Made by a program: the position numbers and the translations under genes | The notes under the pieces: model-generated | Told to the model about the DNA's origin: nothing | The model's database searches: none | What the model saw: only the letters and a program-made list of their open reading frames with translations | From: a virus | Direction: 5' to 3' (one strand) | IMG/VR virus record: IMGVR_UViG_3300045936_000120 | Location: 1-34,160 of that record | Length of the DNA stretch: 34,160 bases | Shown: positions 1 through 6,260 of the stretch, piece by piece | How the letters are laid out: the number at the start of each line of letters is the position of its first letter | Numbering within the stretch: position 1 is the stretch's first letter

Positions 1-731
1 CCGCGGAGATTGACTCGACGAAGCTCAACGCAACGGCGATCGACGTCGGCGGCGGCGGCGGTAAGCCGGGCCGGTTCAACGTGAAAGACGGAAGCGGGAA
101 TCTGGTTGGCCAGATCGGCATTATTGACAGCGCGGGCGCGGGCGTCTATGGCGGCTGGTTCAAATACCTCGCTGTCGGCGGAACGGGTGCGCTCGATGCG
201 AAGTTCAAGGCGGATCTGAGCGGCAACCTGATTATCAATGATGCCAATCTGACGATCACGCACGCGGCGAGCGGCAGCACGCTGACCACTTCACCGACGA
301 CGTTCGACTCTACTTATTCGAGTTTGTATCTGCGCATCGCGACCGGAAGCGATCGCGCCGATTTCGTTTCACGCGGCTTGGTGGTTTATGCGTCCGGCGT
401 CAATTGCGGGGCGCTCGTCAAGGGATCGGGCAACTGGGGAGAATTGACGCTTTCGGCGAGCGGCACTCTGAAGATTCATCTGAACGCGAATACGGGCATT
501 GCGCGTGCTGATGGGGGCTTCCAAGTGGGCGGGGGCATCGTCATCAATTCCACGGGTTCCGTCACCGGCTTCGATGTTGGCGCGACCAACGACGTGCTGG
601 TTACCCGCTTTCTGCGGTTAGGCGGTACGCAAGCAGCAACGGGAGTTGGCGCCGCGGTTATCAACGGAAAGTTTCCTGTTTACAATTTCAACGGCACTTT
701 CCTCGGTTGGGCGTATACGTTCAATGGATGA
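1..731 (+). CDS. Tail-tip/host-specificity protein, C-terminal part (continues from 32334-34160)
   Basis: This frame is open from base 3 and ends with TGA at 729-731. It is the continuation of the gene that starts at 32334: bases 27-152 equal 34035-34160 and the frame is the same, so the whole protein would be about 801 residues. The first residues (EIDSTKLNATAIDVGGGGG) follow an Ala-rich repeat region on the other side of the junction. The remainder is Gly/Ser/Thr/Asn-rich and beta-strand-like, ending in an aromatic stretch (YNFNGTFLGWAYTFNG), as expected for a trimeric tail-tip or fibre-like domain that touches the host surface. A GTG at 81 could be taken for a start but lies inside the open frame. 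No chaperone or enzymatic domain is recognisable. The junction context makes the tail role likely; receptor binding is inferred. Confidence 0.8.
   Translation, partial: AEIDSTKLNATAIDVGGGGGKPGRFNVKDGSGNLVGQIGIIDSAGAGVYGGWFKYLAVGGTGALDAKFKADLSGNLIINDANLTITHAASGSTLTTSPTTFDSTYSSLYLRIATGSDRADFVSRGLVVYASGVNCGALVKGSGNWGELTLSASGTLKIHLNANTGIARADGGFQVGGGIVINSTGSVTGFDVGATNDVLVTRFLRLGGTQAATGVGAAVINGKFPVYNFNGTFLGWAYTFNG
27..152. repeat. Left copy of the 126-bp terminal direct repeat
   Basis: Bases 27-152 are identical to 34035-34160. The repeat lies inside one gene and keeps its frame, so it marks a circular or circularly permuted molecule of about 34,008 bp and not a gene duplication. Bases 1-26 differ from 34009-34034 at seven positions. 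Confidence 0.95.
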
Positions 732-738
732 AAGAAGC

Positions 739-867
739 ACTCAGCGATCAGCTTTCAGCGCTCAGCTGACGACACTTACCGTGGATACTGACTTATCCCA
801 TGGGATAAGAGATGCAACCAGCGGGTCTGGTCAAGAGCTGACTGCTGATAGCTGAAAGCTGACAGCT
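739..867. repeat. Heptamer array, F4 / R4, with palindromic element in its loop
   Basis: Four NNTCAGC units (739-766) and four GCTGANN units plus GCT (837-867) flank a 70-bp loop that holds the 18-bp palindrome at 792-809. The array fills the gap between the tail-tip gene and the gene at 881. Confidence 0.95.
781..835. repeat. Palindromic element, copy 1
   Basis: The core CTTATCCCATGGGATAAG at 792-809 is a perfect 18-bp palindrome. The element, with its flank ending GGGTCTGGTCAA, recurs at 31808-31880 after the tape-measure gene. Read in one frame both copies give a similar peptide (TDLSHG-I/V-R ... GSGQ), so a short translated product cannot be excluded. Function unknown. Confidence 0.75.
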
Positions 868-880
868 TCTTCAAAAAACC

Positions 881-1207
881 ATGCGTTTCGAGCACAAACT
901 ATCGCCTTCCGTCGCCGCCTATGCGCAGCGGGCGCGGCAGCAGCTCGCCGAGGTGCGGCGGGAATACCTCGTCGCCCTCGGTCTCGCGAAAGAGCACGAA
1001 CTGCGCGGCGAGATCCTGCGCCAGGCGCTTTCGCAGCAGTTGGCGCTCGTGCAGGAAAGCGAAGGCCTGCCGCAGCCGGCCGGCCAGTATGAGCTGAGCG
1101 AGGATGGCCGGTCCTTGGTAGGTGAGATACCGGATGAAATGGGAGAGAGCAATCAGCATTCAGCGGTCAGCGATCAGCTAAACCGCAAGCTGAATGCTGA
1201 GCGCTGA
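881..1207 (+). CDS. Small helical protein of the tail-end region, unknown function
   Basis: A 108-residue protein starting ATG at 881, just after an array and without a clear Shine-Dalgarno sequence. Residues 5-75 are Arg/Glu/Gln/Leu-rich and predicted to be a long helix or coiled coil (AYAQRARQQLAEVRREYLVA). Residues from about 90 on are encoded by the heptamer array at 1151-1219: the forward arm gives QHSAVSDQ and the stop TGA is supplied by the reverse arm (NAER then stop). The natural C-terminus was therefore probably near GEIPDEMGES. Lying between tail-tip and fibre-like genes it may be a minor tail or chaperone protein, but nothing in the sequence proves it. Confidence 0.65.
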   Translation: MRFEHKLSPSVAAYAQRARQQLAEVRREYLVALGLAKEHELRGEILRQALSQQLALVQESEGLPQPAGQYELSEDGRSLVGEIPDEMGESNQHSAVSDQLNRKLNAER

Positions 1208-1219
1208 GCGCTGAGAGCT
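1151..1219. repeat. Heptamer array, F4 / R4, partly coding
   Basis: Four forward units 1151-1178, spacer TAAACCGCAA, four reverse units 1189-1216 plus GCT. It encodes the C-terminal tail and stop codon of the preceding gene and ends six bases before the next ATG at 1225. Confidence 0.95.
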
Positions 1220-1224
1220 AAAAC

Positions 1225-2076
1225 ATGGATAGTCCTTTCATGCTCCGTCCGATCGTCCGCGCGGCACCGCCCGGCTTCCCGCCCGACGTCGCGCCGAACC
1301 AGATCATCTACGCGGCGCACATCAACGCGATCCGTGATTCGGTCGCGGTGTGGCCTGGGAATGTGAGCGGGAATGGCAAGACGCTCCATAGCGTTGGATC
1401 AATCGGCATCGGCACCGCGTCGCCGGAAGGACCGCTTCATTTGGCCGGCGTGAATCCCATGATTGTCATTCGGGATCAAGCCAACCGTAAGGGTAGGATC
1501 GACATGAACGGCAATGTGCTGCGTGTCGGAGAGCTGTCTGTCAGCGATATTGTCGGGATCGATTTAGCGACGGCGAATGTCGGCATCGGCACGATGGGTC
1601 CGGGCTCGAAGCTCGATGTCGTATCCGCGGCCAGTATCGACGGCATTTCGATCACTGCGGTCAATCGAACGAGCATCTGGTTCAAGCTGACAAACGGCGT
1701 CAGCCGTAATTGGCTGTTCCAGAATGCGGTCGCGTCGGCAGATGACTTCCAGTTTCTTGCATCCCCGAGCGCGGGCGCCACGCCGACGCTTCCGGTGATG
1801 GTATTGCGGGCAGACGCCAGGGTCGGCATCGGCACGACGAACCCCGAGAGCGCCTTTCATCTAAGGGCGAATAATCCTGTGATTACGCTGGAGGATTTTG
1901 CTTCGAGCACGCGCAAAGGAAAGATCGACCTCTATTCGAATATGATCCGCTTCGGCGAATTGTTTGTGTCCGATCTGATGCAGATCGATCTGGCTGCGCT
2001 CGCCATCCGGCTGTATCTGGGCGGCGGGCTTAAAACGCTGAGCGTCGATGGAAGTGGATTTGTGAAGGCAACCTAA
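1225..2076 (+). CDS. Tail fibre-like protein with repeated VGIGT motifs
   Basis: A 283-residue protein. It carries three copies of the (I/V)GIGT-x-x-P/G-x-(S/G) motif (IGIGTASPEGPLHL, VGIGTMGPGSKLDV, VGIGTTNPESAFHL), which is typical of phage tail fibres and of proteins that end in an S74 intramolecular chaperone. No chaperone domain is present here and the protein simply stops after a beta-rich segment. Residues about 68-118 (PLHLAGVNPMIVIRD ... SDIVGIDL) and about 210-270 (AFHLRANNPVITLED ... SDLMQIDL) are clearly homologous, an internal duplication. The gene follows the tail-tip gene and one small gene, fitting a late structural role. Receptor binding is inferred. The start ATG follows the array closely; no strong ribosome site is seen. 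Confidence 0.75.
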   Translation: MDSPFMLRPIVRAAPPGFPPDVAPNQIIYAAHINAIRDSVAVWPGNVSGNGKTLHSVGSIGIGTASPEGPLHLAGVNPMIVIRDQANRKGRIDMNGNVLRVGELSVSDIVGIDLATANVGIGTMGPGSKLDVVSAASIDGISITAVNRTSIWFKLTNGVSRNWLFQNAVASADDFQFLASPSAGATPTLPVMVLRADARVGIGTTNPESAFHLRANNPVITLEDFASSTRKGKIDLYSNMIRFGELFVSDLMQIDLAALAIRLYLGGGLKTLSVDGSGFVKAT

Positions 2077-2082
2077 AAGAGC

Positions 2083-2157
2083 TTTCAGCTATCAGCGATC
2101 AGCTTTCAGCTAGCCGCAAGACGCAAGCTGAGCGCTGAATGCTGACTGCTGATCGCT
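2083..2157. repeat. Heptamer array, F4 / R4
   Basis: Forward units 2083-2110, spacer of 16 bases, reverse units 2127-2157. The variable dinucleotides of the two arms do not match one another, so the stem would be five-base-pair blocks separated by 2x2 mismatches. Followed by GGGAG and the ATG at 2169. Confidence 0.95.
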
Positions 2158-2168
2158 AGGGAGAACAT

Positions 2169-2456
2169 ATGACATACCAAGAATCTGCAGCACTCATGAA
2201 CGATCTGGAATTCCGCGGGCGCGTGAAAGTCGCCTGCCTCAAATACGCCGATTCGATCATGATCGAGGCGACATCAACGCCGGCGCACAATTCACGGCTC
2301 CGGTGGGCGCAGCAGGCGTTCATGCAGCCGGATCTCGTAGCGCAGCAGGTGCAGCCGCCAACCGTGATGGATCCGGCCGTGCAGTCAGCGGGCGCGGCCG
2401 TGACGGATGCGGCGCTGCAGGGGGCGGTTGAAGCGGTGGTGAATAAAACTATCTAG
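2169..2456 (+). CDS. Small conserved-looking phage protein, unknown function
   Basis: A 95-residue protein with a good ribosome site (GGGAG seven bases before the ATG), unlike many genes here. The N-terminal half (ESAALMNDLEFRGRVKVACL, then a helix ending RLRWAQQAFMQPDL) looks like small helical proteins often found beside tail genes. The C-terminal half is Ala/Val/Gln-rich. No catalytic motif, membrane segment or signal peptide is visible. It is the last rightward gene before the leftward cassette, so it probably ends the late transcript. Confidence 0.65.
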   Translation: MTYQESAALMNDLEFRGRVKVACLKYADSIMIEATSTPAHNSRLRWAQQAFMQPDLVAQQVQPPTVMDPAVQSAGAAVTDAALQGAVEAVVNKTI

Positions 2457-2457
2457 C

Positions 2458-2523
2458 GGTCAGCAGTCAGCTTTCAGCACTCAGCGCGTCTAGCTGATAG
2501 CTGAATGCTAATCGCTGAATGCT
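2458..2523. repeat. Heptamer array, F4 / R4
   Basis: Forward units 2458-2485, spacer GCGTCTA, reverse units 2493-2523, one of which is a GCTAA variant. It lies between convergent genes, where it could act as a bidirectional transcript-end hairpin. Confidence 0.95.
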
Positions 2524-2549
2524 TTCTTGGCGCAGACGGCGGCAGCGGG

Positions 2550-2807
2550 CTATGAGGGTGGCTCGCTGTCGCCTTTTTTGTTTTCGGGCTCGGCGTCTAC
2601 CCATGCCATCGCGCATTCATGGCATTTTTGCCGCGCGGGCGTCTCATCGCTCTCGTGGACGCCAAGAATCCAGACCGACCAATGTCCGCATTCGAGAGTC
2701 AATTGGTTTGAGCAGATATTGTACGGCTCACTCGCCGTAACCGCCCGGTCGAATTCGCCGGCGTCGAGCTTGCGCCGGGCTTCGAGGATGCGTTCGGCGC
2801 GGGTCAT
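2550..2807 (-). CDS. Small Cys/His protein, putative zinc-binding
   Basis: An 85-residue leftward protein. LTLECGHWSVWIL followed by CHECAMAWV gives a C-x-H ... C-x-x-C ligand set, the same pattern as in the proteins at 12398 and 24682 (V-x-x-x-CGH ... C-x-x-C). The N-terminus is a short charged helix (MTRAERILEARRKLDAGEFD) and the C-terminus is Glu/Lys-rich. Its ATG (2805-2807) overlaps the stop of the upstream gene, so the two are translationally coupled. Zinc binding is inferred from cysteine spacing; the function is unknown. Confidence 0.6.
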   Translation of the reverse strand: MTRAERILEARRKLDAGEFDRAVTASEPYNICSNQLTLECGHWSVWILGVHESDETPARQKCHECAMAWVDAEPENKKGDSEPPS

Positions 2808-3085
2808 TTGTGGACCAGGCGTGTAGTGATCCGCTCATTCAGGCGGGTTTCCATGTTCGCCATATCCGTTCGCACGCTGGATATTTCAATCTTCAGGCGG
2901 CTTTCCATGCTCGCCATATCCGTTCGCGCGTTGGATATTTCAATTTTCAGGCGGCTTTCCATACTTTCCAGTTCTGCCTTGAATCGGCGGCCTTCCGTAA
3001 TCAGAGCCCACAATACCGGGCCGGTAATCGTGGTCAGGAATAGCCCGCCAAACGCTAATATCAACTTCCAGGATTCCGCGTTCAT
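2804..3085 (-). CDS. Membrane-anchored coiled-coil protein, holin-like topology
   Basis: A 93-residue protein if started at the ATG that overlaps the upstream stop codon (ATGA); a GTG four codons upstream is also open. Residues 5-30 form one hydrophobic membrane segment (WKLILAFGGLFLTTITGPVL). The rest is a coiled coil made of 18-residue repeats (SMESRLKIEIS-N/S-x-RTDMA) encoded by 54-bp direct repeats at 2840-2947. One membrane helix with a long charged cytoplasmic or periplasmic coil resembles some holins and small phage membrane proteins, and the product at 16018-16263 has the same architecture. No endolysin is recognised nearby, so lysis is only a suggestion. Confidence 0.65.
   Translation of the reverse strand: MNAESWKLILAFGGLFLTTITGPVLWALITEGRRFKAELESMESRLKIEISNARTDMASMESRLKIEISSVRTDMANMETRLNERITTRLVHK
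2840..2962. repeat. 54-bp tandem repeat inside the coiled-coil gene
   Basis: Units 2840-2893 and 2894-2947 are close copies (CAGGCGG-TTTCCATG ... GATATTTCAAT), followed by a third partial unit. 54 bp equals 18 codons, so gains or losses of units lengthen the coil by five helical turns without a frameshift. Confidence 0.9.
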
Positions 3086-3225
3086 TTCTTGCCCCACCGC
3101 TTAGCGGCCGCCTGAGCCGCTATCTCTTTGCGCCGCTCAGGATTCATCTGAGCGAATCCCTTCGGAACTTTCTTTTTCCCGCCGAGCCGGCCTAACGCCA
3201 CTGCAGCCGGATTTTTCTTTGCCAT
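3082..3225 (-). CDS. Short basic protein (AAVALGRLGGKK type)
   Basis: A 47-residue protein. It begins MAKKNPAAVALGRLGGKKK, continues through a helix (MNPERRKEIAAQAAAKRW) and ends GKK. Such small basic proteins with the pattern NPAAVALGR-x-GG-K ... M-(N/T)PE-x-R-x-EIA-x-x-A-x-x-RW are common in phage and environmental genomes; their role is unknown, possibly nucleic-acid binding. A related motif (DPAAVALGKRR ... MTPDEALEFHRAGAKA) occurs in the gene at 10184-10678. This is the first gene of the leftward cassette and its TGA overlaps the ATG of the next gene. Confidence 0.7.
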   Translation of the reverse strand: MAKKNPAAVALGRLGGKKKVPKGFAQMNPERRKEIAAQAAAKRWGKK

Positions 3226-3241
3226 GCCCCAAATATACCAC

Positions 3242-3273
3242 AAGCGCTTATTGACAGCCAGTAGCGCTTATGG
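3242..3273. promoter_or_regulatory. Paired operator-like repeats at the early promoter
   Basis: AGCGCTTATTG at 3243-3253 and AGCGCTTATGG at 3263-3273 match at 10 of 11 positions and are spaced exactly 20 bp apart, about two helical turns. Each contains the palindrome AGCGCT. The first overlaps the -35 box and the second abuts the -10 box, the usual place for repressor operators. The XRE protein at 10883-11182 is a candidate binder (inference). Confidence 0.6.
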
Positions 3274-3279
3274 CATAAT
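3251..3279 (+). promoter_or_regulatory. Strong sigma70-type promoter for the rightward early run
   Basis: TTGACA (3251-3256), a 17-bp spacer and CATAAT (3274-3279). The -35 box is consensus and the -10 box differs at one position. It is upstream of the run beginning at 3334 and divergent from the leftward cassette. Confidence 0.8.
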
Positions 3280-3333
3280 CAGGATGTAGACAGAAACGTC
3301 GCGAGACGAGAAAGCGCAAAGGAAATCAATCAG

Positions 3334-3639
3334 ATGTATCAGGAAGTTGAATGCAACTGCGAATCAGTTGCTGCCGACGTGTGGAGCGCCCATAACTGCG
3401 ATCTGCACGGCGGCCACGTTGAGGAAGAGCGCAGGCCCGAATGCTCGGCCTGCGGCAAGGAAGCCGATTTCGAGTGCACGGGCTGCAATGAGCCGTTCTG
3501 CAACGCGCACCGCATCGCCTACGACGGCGAGGAAGCCTGCCCCGATTGCGCTCTGTTCTGGGCTCAGGATGCCGTGAAAAAGATGCACATGGCGATCGCG
3601 AAGGCGGTTTATACGCGCCTGGATCGGAGGGTTGCGTAA
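3334..3639 (+). CDS. Early zinc-finger protein
   Basis: A 101-residue protein with an AAAGGAAAT ribosome site before the ATG. Residues 36-71 hold an ordered set of ligands: CSACG, CTGC, FCNAH and CPDC. Two or three C-x-x-C knuckles plus a C-x-x-H are compatible with a treble-clef or B-box-like double zinc site. An N-terminal C-x-C and HNCDLHGGH add more possible ligands. The C-terminal 25 residues are a helix. First gene after the early promoter and linked by TAATG to the next, so probably an early regulator or host-takeover protein; the specific role is unknown. Confidence 0.75.
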   Translation: MYQEVECNCESVAADVWSAHNCDLHGGHVEEERRPECSACGKEADFECTGCNEPFCNAHRIAYDGEEACPDCALFWAQDAVKKMHMAIAKAVYTRLDRRVA

Positions 3640-3836
3640 TGAGCGTCCAACAGATAGCACGCGAGCTGCGCGACTACATGCTCGACCGCTACGAGGGCAA
3701 GCTCCTCGCGGTCGAGCTCGCCTGGGAATGGCTGGAAGATAACCCGAAGTACTTCGGGTTTGACGGCTGGACGGAGAATCTGCCGATCGAGCCGCCCGAC
3801 GCGTTCATCGCCGCCTACTACGGAGGTGTCGCCTAA
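3639..3836 (+). CDS. Small early protein, unknown function
   Basis: A 65-residue acidic protein. The start is set by TAATG overlap with the previous stop and by GGAGG ten bases upstream. It starts with a helix (VQQIARELRDYMLDRYEGKL) and is rich in Trp/Tyr further on (AWEWLEDNPKYFGFDGWTEN). No recognised family. Its stop again overlaps the next ATG (TAATG), showing tight translational coupling within the early run. Confidence 0.75.
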   Translation: MSVQQIARELRDYMLDRYEGKLLAVELAWEWLEDNPKYFGFDGWTENLPIEPPDAFIAAYYGGVA

Positions 3837-4381
3837 TGCCCGCACTCAGAATCGTTACCGACAAGCCGGTCGAGTGCCGGCTGCTCTCAACCGACGGCGC
3901 TTCGGCGCCGTCAAACTTCGGCGTCGACCAGATCCGTTACCGGACCGATCTCGGCGATCTGTATGTGTCGCCCGCGGTCGGCGCAATCATCGCCGAGGCG
4001 ATCGCGAAGCACGGCATCGAAGCCGGGCGCGTGATCCGGGTGCTTAAGGCTACGGTGCCCTTGAGCAATGGCCGCAAGGGGATTCGGTGGTCGATTGAGC
4101 CGGTTGGAGCTGTCAGCAGTCAGCAATCAGCGGTCAGCGCATCAGCTCCGGTTGCCGTGCCGGTCGAGATCGACCGGAAACCGCCGCAGCCTGCGCCCGC
4201 AGCTCGCCCGCAGTGGGCCGATGTCCTGCTGGCGCAAACGAACCTGCTGGCGGACGTCTATGCCGCTGCGGTGGCGCATTCTTCGGCCACGCACGGCAAC
4301 GCCGTTCGCCCTGAAGACGTTCGGGCCATTATGACAACCGCTTTTATCAATCTGTCGAAGGGAATCAATCATGCAGCCTAA
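3836..4381 (+). CDS. Early two-domain protein with heptamer-encoded linker, unknown function
   Basis: A 181-residue protein. Residues 1-90 form a compact beta-rich domain (YRTDLGDLYVSPAVGAIIAE), and residues 128-181 form a helical domain (WADVLLAQTNLLADVYAAAV). Between them lies a Ser/Ala/Pro-rich linker, part of which (SSQQSAVSASA) is encoded by forward heptamers at 4111-4146. The forward arm is stop-free in every frame, so the insertion is tolerated. The arrangement, a small folded domain, flexible linker and C-terminal helices, recalls phage DNA-binding accessory proteins encoded beside a RecB/Cas4-like nuclease, but no family is certain. Confidence 0.75.
   Translation: MPALRIVTDKPVECRLLSTDGASAPSNFGVDQIRYRTDLGDLYVSPAVGAIIAEAIAKHGIEAGRVIRVLKATVPLSNGRKGIRWSIEPVGAVSSQQSAVSASAPVAVPVEIDRKPPQPAPAARPQWADVLLAQTNLLADVYAAAVAHSSATHGNAVRPEDVRAIMTTAFINLSKGINHAA
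4111..4146. repeat. Heptamer run, F5, inside a coding sequence
   Basis: Five forward units, the last one eight bases long (GCATCAGC). Only the stop-free orientation is present. Confidence 0.95.
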
Positions 4382-4691
4382 TAACGAACAGAACGGACAA
4401 TCCCCGAAGTCCTGGGGCGATTTTCAGGCGCGGAAGCTCGCCAAAGCCCTGGAAGGCCATCCCGACGCGATTAGCGAGGCGCTGACGCAATCGATTGCGC
4501 TCGTCGAGAAGAAGAAGCCGGGCAGGAAGCCCAAGCCGCCAGTCGAAGCGAAAGAGGCGACGTTGGCCGAGGTGCTCAAGCAGGCCGTTGAAATCGCGAT
4601 GACCAGGCGCGGGCGGATCTTGCAAGAGGATGCCATCCGAGAGCAAACATTGCTCGAGGTACTGGCGAGCGCGATGAAGAGGATGTCATGA
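4371..4691 (+). CDS. Small basic early protein with AT-hook-like motif
   Basis: A 106-residue protein whose ATG overlaps the previous gene by 11 bases. Residues 45-55 (EKKKPGRKPKPP) match the core of an AT-hook (P-G-R-K-P flanked by Lys), which binds the minor groove. Helices lie on both sides (FQARKLAKALEGHPDAISEA; LAEVLKQAVEIAMTRRGRIL). It overlaps the next gene by four bases (ATGA). DNA binding is plausible; the partner and role are not known. Confidence 0.7.
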   Translation: MQPNNEQNGQSPKSWGDFQARKLAKALEGHPDAISEALTQSIALVEKKKPGRKPKPPVEAKEATLAEVLKQAVEIAMTRRGRILQEDAIREQTLLEVLASAMKRMS

Positions 4692-5509
4692 GCGCGGCCG
4701 TTATCACGATCGGCGAAGCGGCGGAAGAGCGGAACATCCGCCCCGCCGCCGCCTCAATCCCTGGCGAGGTTCTATCGCCCAGTCAGGCGAGCGCGTATCT
4801 TTCGTGTGCTGCGCGTTGGTATTTCAAGTACATGGCCGGGCTTCCCGATCCGGCATCCGGCGGCGCGGTCCGCGGCAAGGCGGTGCATTCGATGATCGCC
4901 TACTGGATGGCGGCGAAGATGGACGGCGTAGAGCTTGAATCCGCCGGCATCGCCGACGCCTGGGATCACGCCTGGGACGCCGCGGCCGAGGGCGCGGAGT
5001 TTAACGCGACCGACGATGTTGACGATCTGAAGGGTAGCGGGCTCCGTTTGACTCAGAAGTATCTTGCCGAAGCCGGGCCGGGGATCGCGCCTGCGGCCGT
5101 CGAGGTTCCGGTGACCGGCGTGATCGCGGGCGTTCCGGTGCGCGGCATCGTCGATATCGTTGATACTTCCAGGCGCGTCATTGACATCAAGACGAAGGCG
5201 CGCAAAGCATCCGAGGTCGCGCCGGATCACGCCTTGCAGCTCGCTACTTACACGCAGCTCATGCCGCGGGCATCCGGCGAAGCGCGAATCGATCTGCTTG
5301 TTTCGACCAAAGAGCCGCAATTGATCCAGATCGACCATACGCCAGGCGCGGCGGGCCGCAAGCTCGCCGAGCGGCTGTATCCGATGGTTGCCGAGGGCAT
5401 CGCGGGCGGCCTCTATTTGCCGAATCGCTCGGCGACAACGTGCAGCCGCAGGTGGTGCGCCTACTGGCGCGAGTGCGAGCAGGAATTTGGCGGCCAGGTG
5501 GCCGCTTAA
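4688..5509 (+). CDS. PD-(D/E)XK nuclease of the RecB/Cas4 type with Fe-S cysteines
   Basis: A 273-residue protein. The PSQASAYLSCAARWYFKY box (C40), the GKAVH motif (H67), the GIVDIVD strand (D156), VIDIKTK (D167 and K169 region), QLATYTQ (motif with Gln/Tyr) and the C-terminal triplet C252, C257, C263 (TTCSRRWCAYWREC) are in the order found in AddB, RecB-like and Cas4 exonucleases, where one N-terminal and three C-terminal cysteines hold a 4Fe-4S cluster. It would cut or resect DNA during phage recombination or replication. It ends the overlapping early run and has no CRISPR neighbour. Fold assignment is strong; substrate polarity is unknown. Confidence 0.85.
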   Translation: MSAAVITIGEAAEERNIRPAAASIPGEVLSPSQASAYLSCAARWYFKYMAGLPDPASGGAVRGKAVHSMIAYWMAAKMDGVELESAGIADAWDHAWDAAAEGAEFNATDDVDDLKGSGLRLTQKYLAEAGPGIAPAAVEVPVTGVIAGVPVRGIVDIVDTSRRVIDIKTKARKASEVAPDHALQLATYTQLMPRASGEARIDLLVSTKEPQLIQIDHTPGAAGRKLAERLYPMVAEGIAGGLYLPNRSATTCSRRWCAYWRECEQEFGGQVAA

Positions 5510-5626
5510 TGGAACGCGAGGCGATCGGGCCGCGTCCAAATGATTTGCGGCGGTCATTCCTGGCCGCCGTCAACCCCACCCAAATAAGCCGTATTCGGTA
5601 ATCCTCCAAAACAGAAAAGGTAGTCT

Positions 5627-6106
5627 ATGAACAGCAGCAAAATGATTGCGCTCGCAGTGTGCGGCGCCGTATTCACAACCAGCATGTACGCCGGCGTCGG
5701 CGGCAAAGAGGCCGCTTATCGCGGCGGTTCCATTAACTCGATCAAAGAGGGCCGCGAGGCGAAGATGATCTTCGATGAGAAGGTCGCGCGCTTCGAAGGT
5801 TTGCAGATTCCGTATGAGGGCATCGAATCGATCGAGTACGGCCAGAACGCCGGGCGGCGCATCGGCGCGGCGGCGGCGCTGACCGTATTGGCCGGGCCGA
5901 TCGGGTTGCTCGCGCTCGCGTCGAAGAAAAAGAAGCACATGGTCAGTTTGACGTGGAAGGATCAGGGCGGCGTCGCCCAAGCGGCAGTGTTTGAGTTCGG
6001 CAAGGATTCCTACCGCGCGGCGCTCGCGACGTTTGAATCGAAGTCAGGCAAGCAGGTCGAGTATCAGGATAAGGATGCTTCAAAGCAGATGGGCGGCGGA
6101 AAGTAG
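5627..6106 (+). CDS. Secreted or periplasmic host-type protein (possible moron)
   Basis: A 159-residue protein with AAAAGG seven bases before its ATG. Residues 1-22 are a signal peptide (KMIALAVCGAVFTTSMYAG). The mature part has a beta-rich domain (GREAKMIFDEKVARFEG ... IPYEGIESIEYGQNAGRR), a hydrophobic hairpin around residues 84-105 (AAAALTVLAGPIGLLALASK) that may enter or lie on the membrane, and a C-terminal strand-helix pair ending GKQVEYQDKDA. I recall proteins of this pattern mainly from Acidobacteriota, which points to the host group (memory-based, not searched). It is followed at once by a terminator, so it is its own unit, as is usual for lysogenic-conversion genes. Confidence 0.7.
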   Translation: MNSSKMIALAVCGAVFTTSMYAGVGGKEAAYRGGSINSIKEGREAKMIFDEKVARFEGLQIPYEGIESIEYGQNAGRRIGAAAALTVLAGPIGLLALASKKKKHMVSLTWKDQGGVAQAAVFEFGKDSYRAALATFESKSGKQVEYQDKDASKQMGGGK

Positions 6107-6107
6107 C

Positions 6108-6135
6108 TTTCAGCGGTCAGCTATCAGCTTTCAGC
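6108..6135. repeat. Heptamer run, F4
   Basis: Four forward units between the stop codon of the secreted protein and its terminator hairpin; no reverse arm directly follows. Confidence 0.95.
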
Positions 6136-6146
6136 AAGGCGGCGGC

Positions 6147-6185
6147 GCGGCGGATGTTACGCCGTTCCGCCGCTTTCGTGTTTTT
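6147..6185 (+). terminator. Rho-independent terminator, copy of the ATGTTACGCC hairpin family
   Basis: Stem GCGGCGG (6147-6153) with CCGCCGC (6167-6173), loop ATGTTACGCCGTT, then TTTCGTGTTTTT. The loop and right arm match the hairpins at 6904-6938 and 7207-7240. Confidence 0.75.
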
Positions 6186-6189
6186 GGAG

Positions 6190-6260
6190 CGGTTAGCTAT
6201 CAGCGTTCAGCTTTCAGCTTCGCGTCTCGGCTGACTGCTGATCGCTGATTGCTGATGGCT
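6190..6260. repeat. Heptamer array, F4 / R4, at the 3' end of a leftward gene
   Basis: Forward units 6190-6217 (first is a TTAGC variant), spacer, reverse units 6230-6260. On the minus strand it encodes the C-terminal EPSAISDQQSAETRS of the gene at 6214-6759 and its stop. Confidence 0.95.

Noticed and set aside
646-855. Rightward 69-codon frame across the first array and palindrome
   Set aside because: Starts inside the tail-tip gene and is mostly array translation. The short TDLSHG peptide is reported with the repeated element.
4772-5557. Leftward open frame of 261 codons opposite the nuclease gene
   Set aside because: Antisense shadow; the plus-strand frame has all nuclease and Fe-S motifs.
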